In this document: piece by piece, positions 1 through 8,348 of the stretch
Numbering within the stretch: the first letter of the stretch is position 1
Layout: every line of letters begins with the position of its first letter
NCBI GenBank assembly: GCA_036839715.1
Contig: DAITDU010000010.1
Span: 1 to 53,844, forward strand
DNA length: 53,844 nt
Reading direction: 5' to 3'
DNA from: Thermocaproicibacter sp002410755
GTDB lineage: Bacteria; Bacillota; Clostridia; Oscillospirales; Acutalibacteraceae
Program-made: the position numbers and the translations under genes
The notes under the pieces: generated by a model
What the model was told of the DNA's origin: nothing
The model's input: only the letters and a program-made list of their open reading frames with translations
Databases searched by the model: none

Positions 1-191
1 TCCCGGTGGCCTTTTTTTCTCACCTACAAATTGCAAACTTTATTGTACTCTATCTCCCCCAAAAACGCGTTTGTAATATCCTGCTTTCCGGAATCATTTT
101 CTGTTTCTGATAACTTCAAAACAAAGCCCCCCTTTGATGAAAAAAGAAATCTGCTATAGATGCAGCCGTTTACTTTTATATAGATATGATA

Positions 192-241
192 AAAAAGCCG
201 CACAGATGGCCGGCTTTTTCCGGTATTCCATGCGGCTTTTT
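192..241. terminator. bidirectional terminator downstream of degV
   Basis: An 11-bp inverted repeat (AAAAAGCCGCA at 192-202, TGCGGCTTTTT at 231-241) gives T-runs on both strands. It lies just past the stop codon of the minus-strand degV gene. The first 190 bases of the window hold no gene I can support. Confidence 0.75.
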
Positions 242-268
242 GAATAACAGCTTTTATAACATGATGTA

Positions 269-1144
269 TTAAGGCTGACGGTGGTCACACAGATAAAAGA
301 ACGTTAGAAGCCCTGGGCCACAGTGAGCACCTATGATAACACCAAGGCTTGAAATTGTGACCTTCGATACGGTCGGGAACGATTCTAAAATCTTTGAGCG
401 CATGAATTTTGCGTCTTCTAAGCAGTCTGCGTGAAGGATATGAACTTCCTGTCCCTCTGGATGAGTAAAGTCACGCTTTATGCCATTCAGAATTTCAGAA
501 AGCGCGGCCTTCCTCCCGCGGACTTTGGAAGTGACAACAAGTTTTCCATCATCCGTGACATACATCACAGGCTTAATGGAGAGCAGAGAGCCAACAAGGG
601 CCGAAGCATTGGAAACACGTCCACCGCGCTTTAGATAGTTCAAGTTGTCCACCGTGAAGCGGTGCGCAATCTTCAGCTTATGGGCTTCTCCCCAGGAAAT
701 TACTTCCTCAAAGGACTTACCCTCTTCATGCAGGCGGACCATGTTCTGCACCAGTATTCCAAGCCCGCCGGAAACGCACAGGGTATTCATTACATAAAAA
801 CGCTGCTTTGGGTACTCTTTTTTAATCTGTTCAGCGGCTTCGCCTGCGGCTGCATAGGAATGAGATAATTCGCGTGACATATCAAGATAAATGACATCTT
901 TGCCTGTATCCATGAGCTTTTTAAAGAAAGCATAATAAGTATAAGAATTGATCATCGAAGTTGAAAGGAGGGCACCGGTACGCATCTGCTTGTAAATGGA
1001 CTCGCGTGACGATTCGCGGCTGTCATCTTCAAACGTTTTATCTCCGATCATATAGGAGTAACTGATGACCGGGATATTATGCTCTTCGTAAAATTCGTAC
1101 GGCATATCGGCGGTAGAAGCCGTAGCGATGATGTAGTCTGCCAT
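269..1144 (-). CDS. DegV family fatty-acid-binding protein
   Basis: DegV proteins bind a fatty acid; in Firmicutes the FakB paralogues present it to the kinase FakA for phosphorylation. The 291-residue product has the N-terminal STAD loop, a TSMINS motif near residue 80, an RGGRVSN motif near residue 180 followed by the IKPV segment, and the C-terminal HCGPG turn. I chose the start at 1144 because it has an AGGGGG ribosome binding site at 1151-1156. The 12-codon upstream extension runs through that site and the promoter region. The gene is monocistronic, with its own promoter and terminator. Which fatty acid it binds cannot be told from sequence. Confidence 0.88.
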   Translation of the reverse strand: MADYIIATASTADMPYEFYEEHNIPVISYSYMIGDKTFEDDSRESSRESIYKQMRTGALLSTSMINSYTYYAFFKKLMDTGKDVIYLDMSRELSHSYAAAGEAAEQIKKEYPKQRFYVMNTLCVSGGLGILVQNMVRLHEEGKSFEEVISWGEAHKLKIAHRFTVDNLNYLKRGGRVSNASALVGSLLSIKPVMYVTDDGKLVVTSKVRGRKAALSEILNGIKRDFTHPEGQEVHILHADCLEDAKFMRSKILESFPTVSKVTISSLGVIIGAHCGPGLLTFFYLCDHRQP

Positions 1145-1180
1145 ATTATACCCCCTGATTATAGAAATTATATAAGCCAT

Positions 1181-1209
1181 ATTATATCATTAAAACATAA
1201 AAATGTAAA
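1181..1209 (-). promoter_or_regulatory. sigma-A type promoter of degV
   Basis: On the minus strand, TTTACA (1204-1209) is followed by a 17-bp spacer and a perfect TATAAT (1181-1186), 37 bp upstream of the degV start. Confidence 0.7.
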
Positions 1210-1233
1210 CAGCGGGGATTCCATAAGGCATAT

Positions 1234-2052
1234 TCAGACTGAATTTCCGTCCTCGATGCTGATTTCGTCAAATTTTTTGGTCAGGTCGCGGATACCAACA
1301 GATGCCTTCTTGTTTCCGCAGACATCAAAAACGATATTTCCCCGGTGCATCATCAAAAGCCGGTCTCCAAAATTGGCGGCATATTTTAGGTTATGCGTTA
1401 CCATCAAGGCGGTGAGGTGCTTTTCCCGGACGAAACGGTCTGTAAGCTCCATTATGGTTTCGCTGGATTTTGGATCGAGTGCTGCTGTGTGCTCGTCGAG
1501 GATCAGAAGGGAAATGGGCGTCATGGAACAAATCAGGAGGGCCAGGGCTTGTCGTTGCCCGCCGGAAAGATTTGCGACCGGCAGATTCAGCTTGTTTTCT
1601 AGGCCAAGTTTCAAAAGCTCAAGCTGTGAGCGGTAAAAGTCAATTTGCTTTTTGGAGATGCCTCTGGAGAGACCGAAACACTTTCCTTTATTGTCTGCAA
1701 GCGCAAGGTTTTCCAGCACGGTCAGTTTTGGGCAGGTCCCTGCGGCGGGGTTCTGAAATACCCGGCCAATCAGTTTTGCGTGGTGACATTCGGAAAACCT
1801 GCTGCTTTCCCTGCCGTCAATTATTACTTCACCGGAATCTGGTGCTATGCTGCCGCAGAGGATGTTCAGGAGTGTTGTCTTGCCGGAGCCGTTACTGCCA
1901 ACGACGACAGTAAACGAACCCCTGCGGAGGGAAAGGCCAAAGTCTTGGAACAGACTGATTTCACTGACTGTACCGGGATTGAAAGTCTTAAAGATATGGC
2001 GCATTTCCGCCAGATTATCAGACAGGGGCTCAGATTTGGGTTGGGTTGACAT
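1234..2052 (-). CDS. ABC transporter ATP-binding protein (TrpXYZ-type operon)
   Basis: This is the ATPase that powers uptake by the adjacent permease and binding protein. The 272-residue product has Walker A GSNGSGKTT near residue 53, the signature LSGGQRQ near residue 164, Walker B LLILDE near residue 182, a D-loop, and the switch His in MVTHN. Its start overlaps the end of the permease gene by 23 bp, so the two are probably translationally coupled. The ribosome binding site AGGAGG lies about 10 nt upstream. It is the third gene of an operon read from the T-box leader at 4162-4458. The solute is inferred to be tryptophan from that leader, not from the ATPase itself. Confidence 0.85.
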   Translation of the reverse strand: MSTQPKSEPLSDNLAEMRHIFKTFNPGTVSEISLFQDFGLSLRRGSFTVVVGSNGSGKTTLLNILCGSIAPDSGEVIIDGRESSRFSECHHAKLIGRVFQNPAAGTCPKLTVLENLALADNKGKCFGLSRGISKKQIDFYRSQLELLKLGLENKLNLPVANLSGGQRQALALLICSMTPISLLILDEHTAALDPKSSETIMELTDRFVREKHLTALMVTHNLKYAANFGDRLLMMHRGNIVFDVCGNKKASVGIRDLTKKFDEISIEDGNSV

Positions 2053-2950
2053 CCTGTTTTTTCCTCCTTCCGGCGACCGGTGCCATGTTATTAGCTACAA
2101 GGGCAATGGTGAGCAGAATGGCCATGAGCAGTTTCAGGTAATTCGTCGGCAGTCCAAGTTGCATTGCCGCAACCAGGCAGGCTTTGTAGATGATGGTGCC
2201 AAAAACGGCCGCAAGTGTCGGCCGGATAATTTTAGCCCGGCCAAAAAGGCTTGTGCCAATAATAACAGAGGCAAGTGCCATCACGACCATTCCTGTGCCG
2301 CTCCAAACGTTGGCTGAACCGGACTGCTGGCTCAAAATTGAACCGGCAAGTGCCGCGCACCCATTGCCAATCATCAGGCCGAGAATGTTCATATTGCCCG
2401 GATCTTTACCAAGCGAGATGACATACTGCGGGTTGTCTCCTGCCGCGCGGAGCAGAAGACCAGATTTCGTTTTCAGGTAGAGGTCGATTGCCAGTTTGAC
2501 AACGGCGCAGCAAATCAGTGCAAGCAGGGCAGGCCCCCAGGAACCTGCGGCGGCGGAAAGTGCCGCACCGAGGCCATAATTGAAGATAGTCGGTTTGCTG
2601 AAATAGGCCACCATTGAGGTGCCACCGGTTACAACGAGATTGATGCTTGTCAGTGCAGTCATCACAAGGATACCGGAGAGCAGGTCTGTAATATGCAGTT
2701 TCACATGCAGAAGGCCAGTCACACAGCCTGCCGCAGCACCGCATAGGAATGAGACCAGACAGGCAACCCATGGGTTTACTCCGTTTAGAATCAATGCGCC
2801 CGTGACGCATGCCCCGAGCGGAAAAGTGCCGTCTACAGAAAGGTCGGGGAAGTTCATTACTGCGTAGGTGACATAAACGCCAACGGCCATAATTGCGTAG
2901 ATAAACCCTTCTGTCAGGACATTGTTGAAAAGGCCGAGAAAAATATCCAT
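2030..2950 (-). CDS. ABC transporter permease (branched-chain/TrpY-like)
   Basis: The 306-residue, strongly hydrophobic product has eight or more likely membrane segments. It opens with MDIFLGLFNNVLTEG and carries the segment NFPDLSVDGTFPLGA near residue 33, typical of permeases that partner with ABC_sub_bind-family (PF04392) binding proteins. It forms the membrane channel of the transporter. It lies 60 bp downstream of the binding protein and overlaps the ATPase gene by 23 bp. Its ribosome binding site is weak, so expression probably depends on the operon. A tryptophan or related aromatic substrate is inferred from the upstream T-box and the gene order. Confidence 0.85.
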   Translation of the reverse strand: MDIFLGLFNNVLTEGFIYAIMAVGVYVTYAVMNFPDLSVDGTFPLGACVTGALILNGVNPWVACLVSFLCGAAAGCVTGLLHVKLHITDLLSGILVMTALTSINLVVTGGTSMVAYFSKPTIFNYGLGAALSAAAGSWGPALLALICCAVVKLAIDLYLKTKSGLLLRAAGDNPQYVISLGKDPGNMNILGLMIGNGCAALAGSILSQQSGSANVWSGTGMVVMALASVIIGTSLFGRAKIIRPTLAAVFGTIIYKACLVAAMQLGLPTNYLKLLMAILLTIALVANNMAPVAGRRKKQDVNPTQI

Positions 2951-3010
2951 ATTTCAGCAAAACCAGCTTTCTGTGAAAAATCCGGAAGGATAAAGGGCGG
3001 CTGAAAAAGC

Positions 3011-4054
3011 TCACTGAGAGACAGCTTCAGCATTTGCATAAGCAGCGGGTAGGGTAAGCCCGAACTGCTTTATAACGGATTTGTTGTAGACGGGCTTGCC
3101 GTCTGTGACAACATAAATCGGTGTTTGGGAGGCTTTTGCCTGGCCCTTCAAAATCCTTGCGGCCATTTTGCCGGTTTCTTTGCCAAGTGCAACATAGTCG
3201 ATGCTCTGCGATGCAAGGCATCCGTTCTTAACCTGTTCGATTTCGGAACCAAAGACCGGAATCTTAGCCTTGTTTGTAGCCTGAAGCAGGGTTGAAAGGT
3301 TGTTGACAACATTATTATCGGTAAAGTTGTTTACACAGTCTACACCTTTTGCCACAAGGGAAGCAGCACCTGACGCAACCTCGGAAGAGTTGGTGATACC
3401 AATATCGACCACTTCAAAACCATATTTCGGCGCAATCGACTTGAACCGTTTAAGGTTGGAAACCGAATTGACTTCGCCTGTTGTATAGAGAATCCCAATC
3501 TTCTTCGCTTTTGGCAGGAAAGCGCGGATCATTTTGACCTGTGATTCCAACGGCAAAACGTCCGAAGAACCGGTGCAGTTGTTCCCAGGCTTTTCGAGAG
3601 AAACGGCAAGCTGTGCTGCAACCGGATCGGAAACGGCGGTGTATACAATCGGAATGCTTGTATTTTTGGCTGCCTTATAAGCAGACATTGCCGCTGGGGT
3701 TGCAATCGCCATAATCATATCGTATTTTTTGGCGACCATATTTTCTGCCATCAGGTCAGAGTTGGCATTTTCCGCCTGTGCATTCTGAAAATCAATGGTG
3801 AGGTTTTTCCCTTCCTGATAGCCGGATTCCGTCAGGCCTTCTTTGAAACCTTTGTAACAGTTGTCGAGGGATGGGTGCGGTGCATACTGGATTACCCCAA
3901 TCGTGACTTTCTTTCCGGTGCTTCCAGCTGCGCCGGAAACTGGTGCAGAGGATGCCGGTTTGGAAGAACCCGTTATTGTGGAGCAGGCCCCCGCGGTGCT
4001 GATTACGGCTGCTGCCATTCCAATGGCAATCAATTTTTTTAAGGCTGTTTTCAT
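3011..4054 (-). CDS. ABC transporter substrate-binding lipoprotein (TrpX-like)
   Basis: This extracytoplasmic binding protein is of the ABC_sub_bind type (PF04392), the family that includes TrpX of streptococci. The 347-residue product starts with MKTALKKL, a hydrophobic core and a lipobox ending in Cys (TAGAC, residues 20-24), followed by a Ser/Gly/Lys linker. The mature part has the family phrases VTIGVIQYAPHPSLDNC and GILYTTGE. I chose the start at 4054 because it begins the signal peptide and has AAGGAG 10 nt upstream. A second, stronger ribosome binding site drives an in-frame start at 4141 (see the leader entry), so a pre-protein longer by 29 residues is possible. Confidence 0.88.
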   Translation of the reverse strand: MKTALKKLIAIGMAAAVISTAGACSTITGSSKPASSAPVSGAAGSTGKKVTIGVIQYAPHPSLDNCYKGFKEGLTESGYQEGKNLTIDFQNAQAENANSDLMAENMVAKKYDMIMAIATPAAMSAYKAAKNTSIPIVYTAVSDPVAAQLAVSLEKPGNNCTGSSDVLPLESQVKMIRAFLPKAKKIGILYTTGEVNSVSNLKRFKSIAPKYGFEVVDIGITNSSEVASGAASLVAKGVDCVNNFTDNNVVNNLSTLLQATNKAKIPVFGSEIEQVKNGCLASQSIDYVALGKETGKMAARILKGQAKASQTPIYVVTDGKPVYNKSVIKQFGLTLPAAYANAEAVSQ

Positions 4055-4141
4055 GTTTATCTTTCTCCTTATAAAATAATAGTTGAGATTATTTTCCAGA
4101 TAGTCTTTCTGATTTGGCTCGCGCCACCAGCCGTCTTGCAT
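4055..4141 (-). CDS. in-frame leader with tandem Trp codons upstream of the binding protein
   Basis: After the T-box terminator, an ATG at 4141 has an excellent ribosome binding site (AGGAGG at 4150-4155, 8-nt spacing). It opens 29 codons beginning MQDGWWREPNQKDY that run without a stop into the binding-protein start at 4054. Codons 5 and 6 are tandem TGG (4129-4124), in an operon whose T-box also reads UGG. A hairpin with arms AAAATAAT/ATTATTTT (about 4076-4098) lies just before the second ribosome binding site. The stretch could be a translated regulatory leader, or simply an N-terminal extension ahead of the signal peptide. I do not recognise it as a named family. Confidence 0.6.
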
Positions 4142-4161
4142 CGGTACCACCTCCTGTTTTA

Positions 4162-4207
4162 AAATGAAAAAGAAAAAGCTCCTGTCCCTGAAAACAGGGA
4201 CAGGAGC
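4162..4207 (-). terminator. T-box attenuator terminator
   Basis: GCTCCTGTCCCTG and CAGGGACAGGAGC (4178-4190 and 4195-4207) form a perfect 13-bp stem with an AAAA/TTTT loop, followed on the minus strand by TTTTTCTTTTT. This is the off-state structure of the T-box. Confidence 0.9.
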
Positions 4208-4458
4208 CATACTTGGCAAATCCTGCGGTACCACCCAGATTGGCGAAAACGCCCACTCTTCCGCACACTTTTTATGTACGCTTCCATGATAACGGGTGAA
4301 GTTCCCGTCGATAGCTACTCGGCAAACCAGCCTTTTGCGTCGCCCTCATAAGCCCATTCCTCCGGGATGCGCTGCCACAATCCCACCACCTGTGACTCTC
4401 TTAATGCACAAGCCCCAAAGTACTTCTCTTACTCACCGGTTTAGTTCTTAAATTTATT
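4162..4458 (-). promoter_or_regulatory. T-box riboswitch, tryptophan specifier (UGG)
   Basis: The minus-strand leader contains the T-box core TGGGTGGTACCGCAGG (about 4223-4238). It also has the stem I features GAGAG and GGTGGTGGGA near 4381-4402, and the context GAA-UGG-GCUUAUGAG with specifier UGG at 4354-4356. A strong terminator hairpin follows at 4178-4207. T-boxes sense uncharged tRNA; a UGG specifier means tRNA-Trp, so the ABC operon should be switched on by tryptophan starvation. The transcription start is placed about 7 nt after the -10 box. Confidence 0.92.
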
Positions 4459-4464
4459 GCTACC

Positions 4465-4494
4465 AGTATATGCTGCGGTAGGCGGATTTGTCAA
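4465..4494 (-). promoter_or_regulatory. sigma-A promoter of the T-box/ABC operon
   Basis: On the minus strand, TTGACA (4489-4494) is followed by an 18-bp spacer and TATACT (4465-4470), immediately upstream of the T-box leader. Confidence 0.8.
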
Positions 4495-4546
4495 GTGCTT
4501 TTTCAAGGAAAAATCGTAAAAGATTGTTTATTTTTTCACGAATCTG

Positions 4547-4555
4547 TGATATAAT
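4547..4555 (+). promoter_or_regulatory. extended -10 promoter of the ECF S-component gene
   Basis: TGATATAAT (TG at 4547-4548, TATAAT at 4550-4555) is an extended -10 element. The -35 region is poor. It faces away from the T-box operon promoter, making this a divergent promoter pair. Confidence 0.5.
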
Positions 4556-4583
4556 GACAGCTGCTTAAAGCCAATTAAAAAAT

Positions 4584-4609
4584 GCCGCGTCCGCTGGCAG
4601 CGGTACGGC
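4584..4609 (+). promoter_or_regulatory. nested hairpin in the ECF S-component leader, unassigned
   Basis: The inner stem CCGCT/AGCGG (4591-4595 and 4599-4603) sits within an outer stem GCCG/CGGC (4584-4587 and 4606-4609), in a leader of about 75 nt. S-component genes are often riboswitch-controlled, but this element matches none that I recognise. Confidence 0.35.
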
Positions 4610-4637
4610 CGATGAAGAAAAAAGGGAGAATCATGCA

Positions 4638-5279
4638 ATGAGAGCATCCATCAGCGGGAAAACAATTCGGATGGCCCAGTTCGCCATGATGCTTGCCATT
4701 GAGGCGGTTGTGTGTTTCACACCACTCGGCTCGCTTCCGGCTATCGGGCCGGTTGTTGCAACACTGGGCATGATCCCGGTTATCATTACGGCCATCGTCA
4801 TGGGTACAGGGGCTGGTTCGCTTATGGGCGCCTTTGCCGGACTGTTTAGCTTCCTTGTGTGGACGTTTATGCCGCCAAATCCGCTTGTTGCCTTTGCTTT
4901 TACACCGGCATACTCGCTTGGGGCATCAAAGGGTAACTTCTGGAGCCTCGTCATCTGTTTCGTGCCGCGTATCCTTGTTGGTGCGGTAACAGGGCTGTGC
5001 TTCCGCCTGTTCACTCGGCTAAAATGGAAAGAACCGCTCTCCTATGGCCTCAGCGGCGTGATTGGGAGCCTTATGAACACTCTTCTTGTTCTTGGCGGAA
5101 TTTATTTCTTTTTTGGCAGCAACTATGCTTCTGCGCTTGGGCAGAACTTCGGCGTGCTCCCGGCGCTTATTGGTTCCGTCGTCCTGACCAACGGGATTCC
5201 TGAAGCAATCCTCGGCGGTATTGCGGCTTATGCTGTTGCCTGCCCGCTTCGCAAGCATGTCCTGCATCATTTTGAATAA
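4638..5279 (+). CDS. ECF transporter S component, substrate unknown
   Basis: The 213-residue integral membrane protein has about six hydrophobic segments. Its N-terminal pattern FTPLGSLPAIGPVVATLGMIP resembles the TPLG-x-IP-x-GP motif of vitamin-binding S components. It would bind a vitamin or precursor and dock on the shared EcfT/EcfA module, which is not in this window. The start at 4638 has GGGAG about 9 nt upstream. An out-of-phase ATG at 4633 is followed at once by TGA and overlaps this start. The substrate cannot be assigned: no known riboswitch is seen, unlike the second S component at 22741. The gene stands alone, divergent from the ABC operon. Confidence 0.8.
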   Translation: MRASISGKTIRMAQFAMMLAIEAVVCFTPLGSLPAIGPVVATLGMIPVIITAIVMGTGAGSLMGAFAGLFSFLVWTFMPPNPLVAFAFTPAYSLGASKGNFWSLVICFVPRILVGAVTGLCFRLFTRLKWKEPLSYGLSGVIGSLMNTLLVLGGIYFFFGSNYASALGQNFGVLPALIGSVVLTNGIPEAILGGIAAYAVACPLRKHVLHHFE

Positions 5280-5344
5280 TTGTAGGGCAGCTGGCGCAGA
5301 ATAAAAGCAGTCCCTAAAAAACTACTTTTACGAGGTGTCATCTT

Positions 5345-5674
5345 ATGACTGATCTTTCCTGCAGCGTAAGTGGTTGCGCAAACAACAGTGACAACAGATG
5401 TTGCCGTCCTGGTATTGTGGTGAGCGGCCCGAATGCGACCGGTTCGGATCAGACCTACTGCGCGGATTTCCAAGACCGTGCGCAGGGCGCTGAGAACAGC
5501 ACAGCAAGCGACGCATTTCCAAATTCAGCTCCCGATATCCATTGTGAAGCTGCGAACTGCTCCTATAACCGGAACCATTCCTGCACGGCCGACCATATCG
5601 ACATCCGCACAACGCTTGTCAACGGTGGCCAGGTCAAAACTGAATGCTCCGCTTTCCGCAACAACGAAGAATAA
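5345..5674 (+). CDS. DUF1540 domain protein, two Cys-rich repeats
   Basis: The 109-residue soluble protein carries two copies of a DUF1540-like Cys motif. One is at residues 5-40 (LSCSVSGCANNSDNRCC, then TYCADF); the other is at residues 70-105 (IHCEAANCSYNRNHSCTA, then TECSAF). The spacing suggests a small metal-binding fold. The family is common in Clostridia and its function is unknown. The ribosome binding site AGGTG lies about 8 nt before the ATG. The gene is monocistronic and convergent with clpB across a shared terminator. Confidence 0.8.
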   Translation: MTDLSCSVSGCANNSDNRCCRPGIVVSGPNATGSDQTYCADFQDRAQGAENSTASDAFPNSAPDIHCEAANCSYNRNHSCTADHIDIRTTLVNGGQVKTECSAFRNNEE

Positions 5675-5697
5675 AACCTTTCCTTGGGAAAACGGAA

Positions 5698-5734
5698 AAT
5701 CCCCCGTTCCGGGCATTGCCCGGAACGGGGGATT
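5698..5734. terminator. bidirectional terminator between DUF1540 gene and clpB
   Basis: A very strong GC-rich inverted repeat (AATCCCCCGTTCCGGGC at 5698-5714 and its complement ending at 5734) lies between the two convergent genes. Confidence 0.75.
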
Positions 5735-5741
5735 GCTTTAG

Positions 5742-8348
5742 CTACTTATCAGAAATTGTAAGGCCTTTTCCGTTACAGCCGATTGTTAAAACTGTCTTTG
5801 GCCTGAGGCCGCCGGCAATAATTTTCTTTGCAATCAGCGTTTCCATATGGCTCTGAATAAATCTTTTAAGCGGGCGGGCGCCGTAAACCGGGTCGAAGCC
5901 GCTTGAAACGATGAAATCCTTCGCAGCGGGGGTCAGATCTATACCAAGCTGCTTGTCTGCGAGACGGCGTTTCAGGTCGTCAATCTGCAGGTCAACAATC
6001 CTGTAGATTTCCTCTTTGGTGAGCGGACGGTAAAACACAATTTCATCGAGGCGGTTTAGAAATTCCGGACGGAATTGCTGTTTCAGCAATAAGCTGACCT
6101 TTTTCTTTGCATCCTCGCTGATTTGCCCGTCCGATCTGATGCCATCCAGAATATAGTTGGAACCGAGATTTGAGGTCAGGATGATAATGGTATTCTTAAA
6201 ATCTACCGTGCGGCCCTGAGAATCCGTGATGCGGCCGTCGTCCAGAACCTGAAGAAGAATATTGAAGACATCCGGATGCGCCTTTTCGACTTCGTCGAAC
6301 AGCACAACCGAGTAGGGGTGGCGGCGCACGGCTTCGGTGAGTTGGCCGCCCTGTTCATAGCCAACGTATCCCGGAGGCGCTCCAATCAGGCGGGAAACGG
6401 AGAATTTTTCCATATATTCTGTCATATCGATCCGGATGAGGTTCTTTTCATCGTCAAACAATGCCTGTGCCAGTGCCTTAGCAAGTTCCGTCTTGCCGAC
6501 GCCGGTGGGGCCAAGGAACAGGAACGAGCCTATTGGGCGGTTCGGGTCCTGAATTCCAGCGCGGGAACGGAGGATGGCTTCAGAGACTTTTTTCACGGCT
6601 TCATCCTGACCGATTACGCGCTTGTGAAGGATATCTTCCAAATGGAGGAGTTTTTCGCGCTCACTTTCCATCAGACGGGCAACAGGAATTCCAGTCCATT
6701 TTGCAACAATCTTTGCAATTTCCTCTTCGGTTACACGGTCATGCAGAAGGGAGTTTTCGTCACCCTGCGTTTTTTCGACGGTCTGCTCTGCGGCTTTCAG
6801 GCTTTTCTGCAATTCGGGCAGTCTGCCGTATTTCAGCTCGGCAGCCTTGTTCAGGTCATAGGTGCGCTCGGCCTTTTCAATTTCGGCATTTGCCTTTTCA
6901 ATCTCCTCACGCAGGTTGCGCACTTTGCCGATTGCATTCTTTTCATTTTCCCATTTTGCCTTGCGCTCTTTCAGTTCGGCACGTTCGTCGGCAAGCTCTT
7001 TCTGGATTTCCCTGAGATGCTCCTGAGTAAGCGGATCACTGTCCTTTTTCAGGGCAGCCTCCTCGATTTCATGCTGCATAATTTTGCGTGAAATCTCATC
7101 AAGTTCTACCGGCATGGAGTCAATTTCCGTACGGACCATTGCACAGGCTTCATCCACAAGGTCAATGGCTTTGTCGGGCAGAAAACGATCGGAAATGTAT
7201 CGGTTGCTAAGGACTGCCGCGGCGATGAGCGCCTGGTCTGTGATTTTCACGCCGTGAAAGACCTCGTAACGCTCCTTCAGGCCGCGCAGGATGGCGATGG
7301 TGTCCTCAACGGACGGTTCCTCCACCATCACAGGCTGGAAGCGGCGCTCAAGGGCAGCATCTTTTTCAATATACTGGTGGTACTCGTTCAGCGTCGTTGC
7401 ACCGATGCAGTGCAGCTCACCGCGCGCAAGCATCGGTTTCAGAAGGTTGCCGGCATCCATGCTGCCTTCTGTTTTGCCTGCGCCAACAATGTTGTGCAGC
7501 TCGTCAATAAACAGGATGATACGGCCTTCGCTCTTTTTCACTTCATTAAGGACGGCCTTAAAACGCTCCTCAAATTCACCGCGGTACTTTGCCCCGGCAA
7601 TCAGGGCGCCCATATCAAGCGAGAAGACTTTATGGTCTTTAAGGCTGTTTGGAACATCCCCGCGTACAATACGCTCTGCGAGGCCTTCCACGATAGCCGT
7701 TTTGCCGACGCCGGGCTCACCGATCAGCACCGGGTTGTTTTTCGTCTTGCGTGAGAGAATGAGAATGACACTTCGGATTTCATCGTCACGCCCGATTACC
7801 GGGTCGAGCTTATGGTTCTTTGCGAGGGCCACAAGGTCAGTTGCGTATTTTGAAAGGGCATCATAGGTTTCTTCCGGGCTGTCACTTGTCACACGCGTAT
7901 TGCCGCGCACAGAAGAAAGTGCAGCGAGAAATTTATCACGGGTAATGCCGAAACGGCTGAAAACACCCTGCATGGCGCTGTTGGGGCGGTCAATCATCGA
8001 GAGCATGATATGCTCTACGGAGACATATTCGTCCTTCATGCGTTTTGCCTGATTTTCAGCGTCTGCAAGGACGGCGTCCACATCGGAAGATATATAGATT
8101 TTTCCGGGCTCACGGCCTGGACCGGTAACGGAGGGCAGCTTTTTTACCTGCTCATCCACGGCACTGAGCACGGCGGAAGAGTCAAGCCCCATCTTCGTCA
8201 GCAACTGAGAAATCAGGCCGCCTTCCTGCTGCAGCAGGGCTTCTGCAAGGTGCTCTTCTTCAATCTGCATGCAGTTGTTTTCCAGCGCGATGCTTTGAGC
8301 TTTTTGAATAGCTTCCAAAGATTTGTGTGTAAAATTCTGTAAATCCAT
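5742..8348 (-). CDS. clpB: ATP-dependent disaggregase ClpB
   Basis: ClpB is a hexameric AAA+ chaperone that extracts proteins from aggregates together with DnaK. The 868-residue product has the expected layout: a Clp N-domain (about 1-145), NBD1 with Walker A GEPGVGKT (about 200) and Walker B FIDELH, the long coiled-coil M-domain (about 405-525) that separates ClpB from ClpA/C, and NBD2 with Walker A GPTGVGKT (about 603) and Walker B LFDEVEKAH. The ribosome binding site AAAGGAGG lies 8 nt upstream. It is only 32 bp downstream of the ribbon-helix-helix-like gene and probably shares its promoter. I see no CtsR or CIRCE box in front of it. Confidence 0.97.
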   Translation of the reverse strand: MDLQNFTHKSLEAIQKAQSIALENNCMQIEEEHLAEALLQQEGGLISQLLTKMGLDSSAVLSAVDEQVKKLPSVTGPGREPGKIYISSDVDAVLADAENQAKRMKDEYVSVEHIMLSMIDRPNSAMQGVFSRFGITRDKFLAALSSVRGNTRVTSDSPEETYDALSKYATDLVALAKNHKLDPVIGRDDEIRSVILILSRKTKNNPVLIGEPGVGKTAIVEGLAERIVRGDVPNSLKDHKVFSLDMGALIAGAKYRGEFEERFKAVLNEVKKSEGRIILFIDELHNIVGAGKTEGSMDAGNLLKPMLARGELHCIGATTLNEYHQYIEKDAALERRFQPVMVEEPSVEDTIAILRGLKERYEVFHGVKITDQALIAAAVLSNRYISDRFLPDKAIDLVDEACAMVRTEIDSMPVELDEISRKIMQHEIEEAALKKDSDPLTQEHLREIQKELADERAELKERKAKWENEKNAIGKVRNLREEIEKANAEIEKAERTYDLNKAAELKYGRLPELQKSLKAAEQTVEKTQGDENSLLHDRVTEEEIAKIVAKWTGIPVARLMESEREKLLHLEDILHKRVIGQDEAVKKVSEAILRSRAGIQDPNRPIGSFLFLGPTGVGKTELAKALAQALFDDEKNLIRIDMTEYMEKFSVSRLIGAPPGYVGYEQGGQLTEAVRRHPYSVVLFDEVEKAHPDVFNILLQVLDDGRITDSQGRTVDFKNTIIILTSNLGSNYILDGIRSDGQISEDAKKKVSLLLKQQFRPEFLNRLDEIVFYRPLTKEEIYRIVDLQIDDLKRRLADKQLGIDLTPAAKDFIVSSGFDPVYGARPLKRFIQSHMETLIAKKIIAGGLRPKTVLTIGCNGKGLTISDK

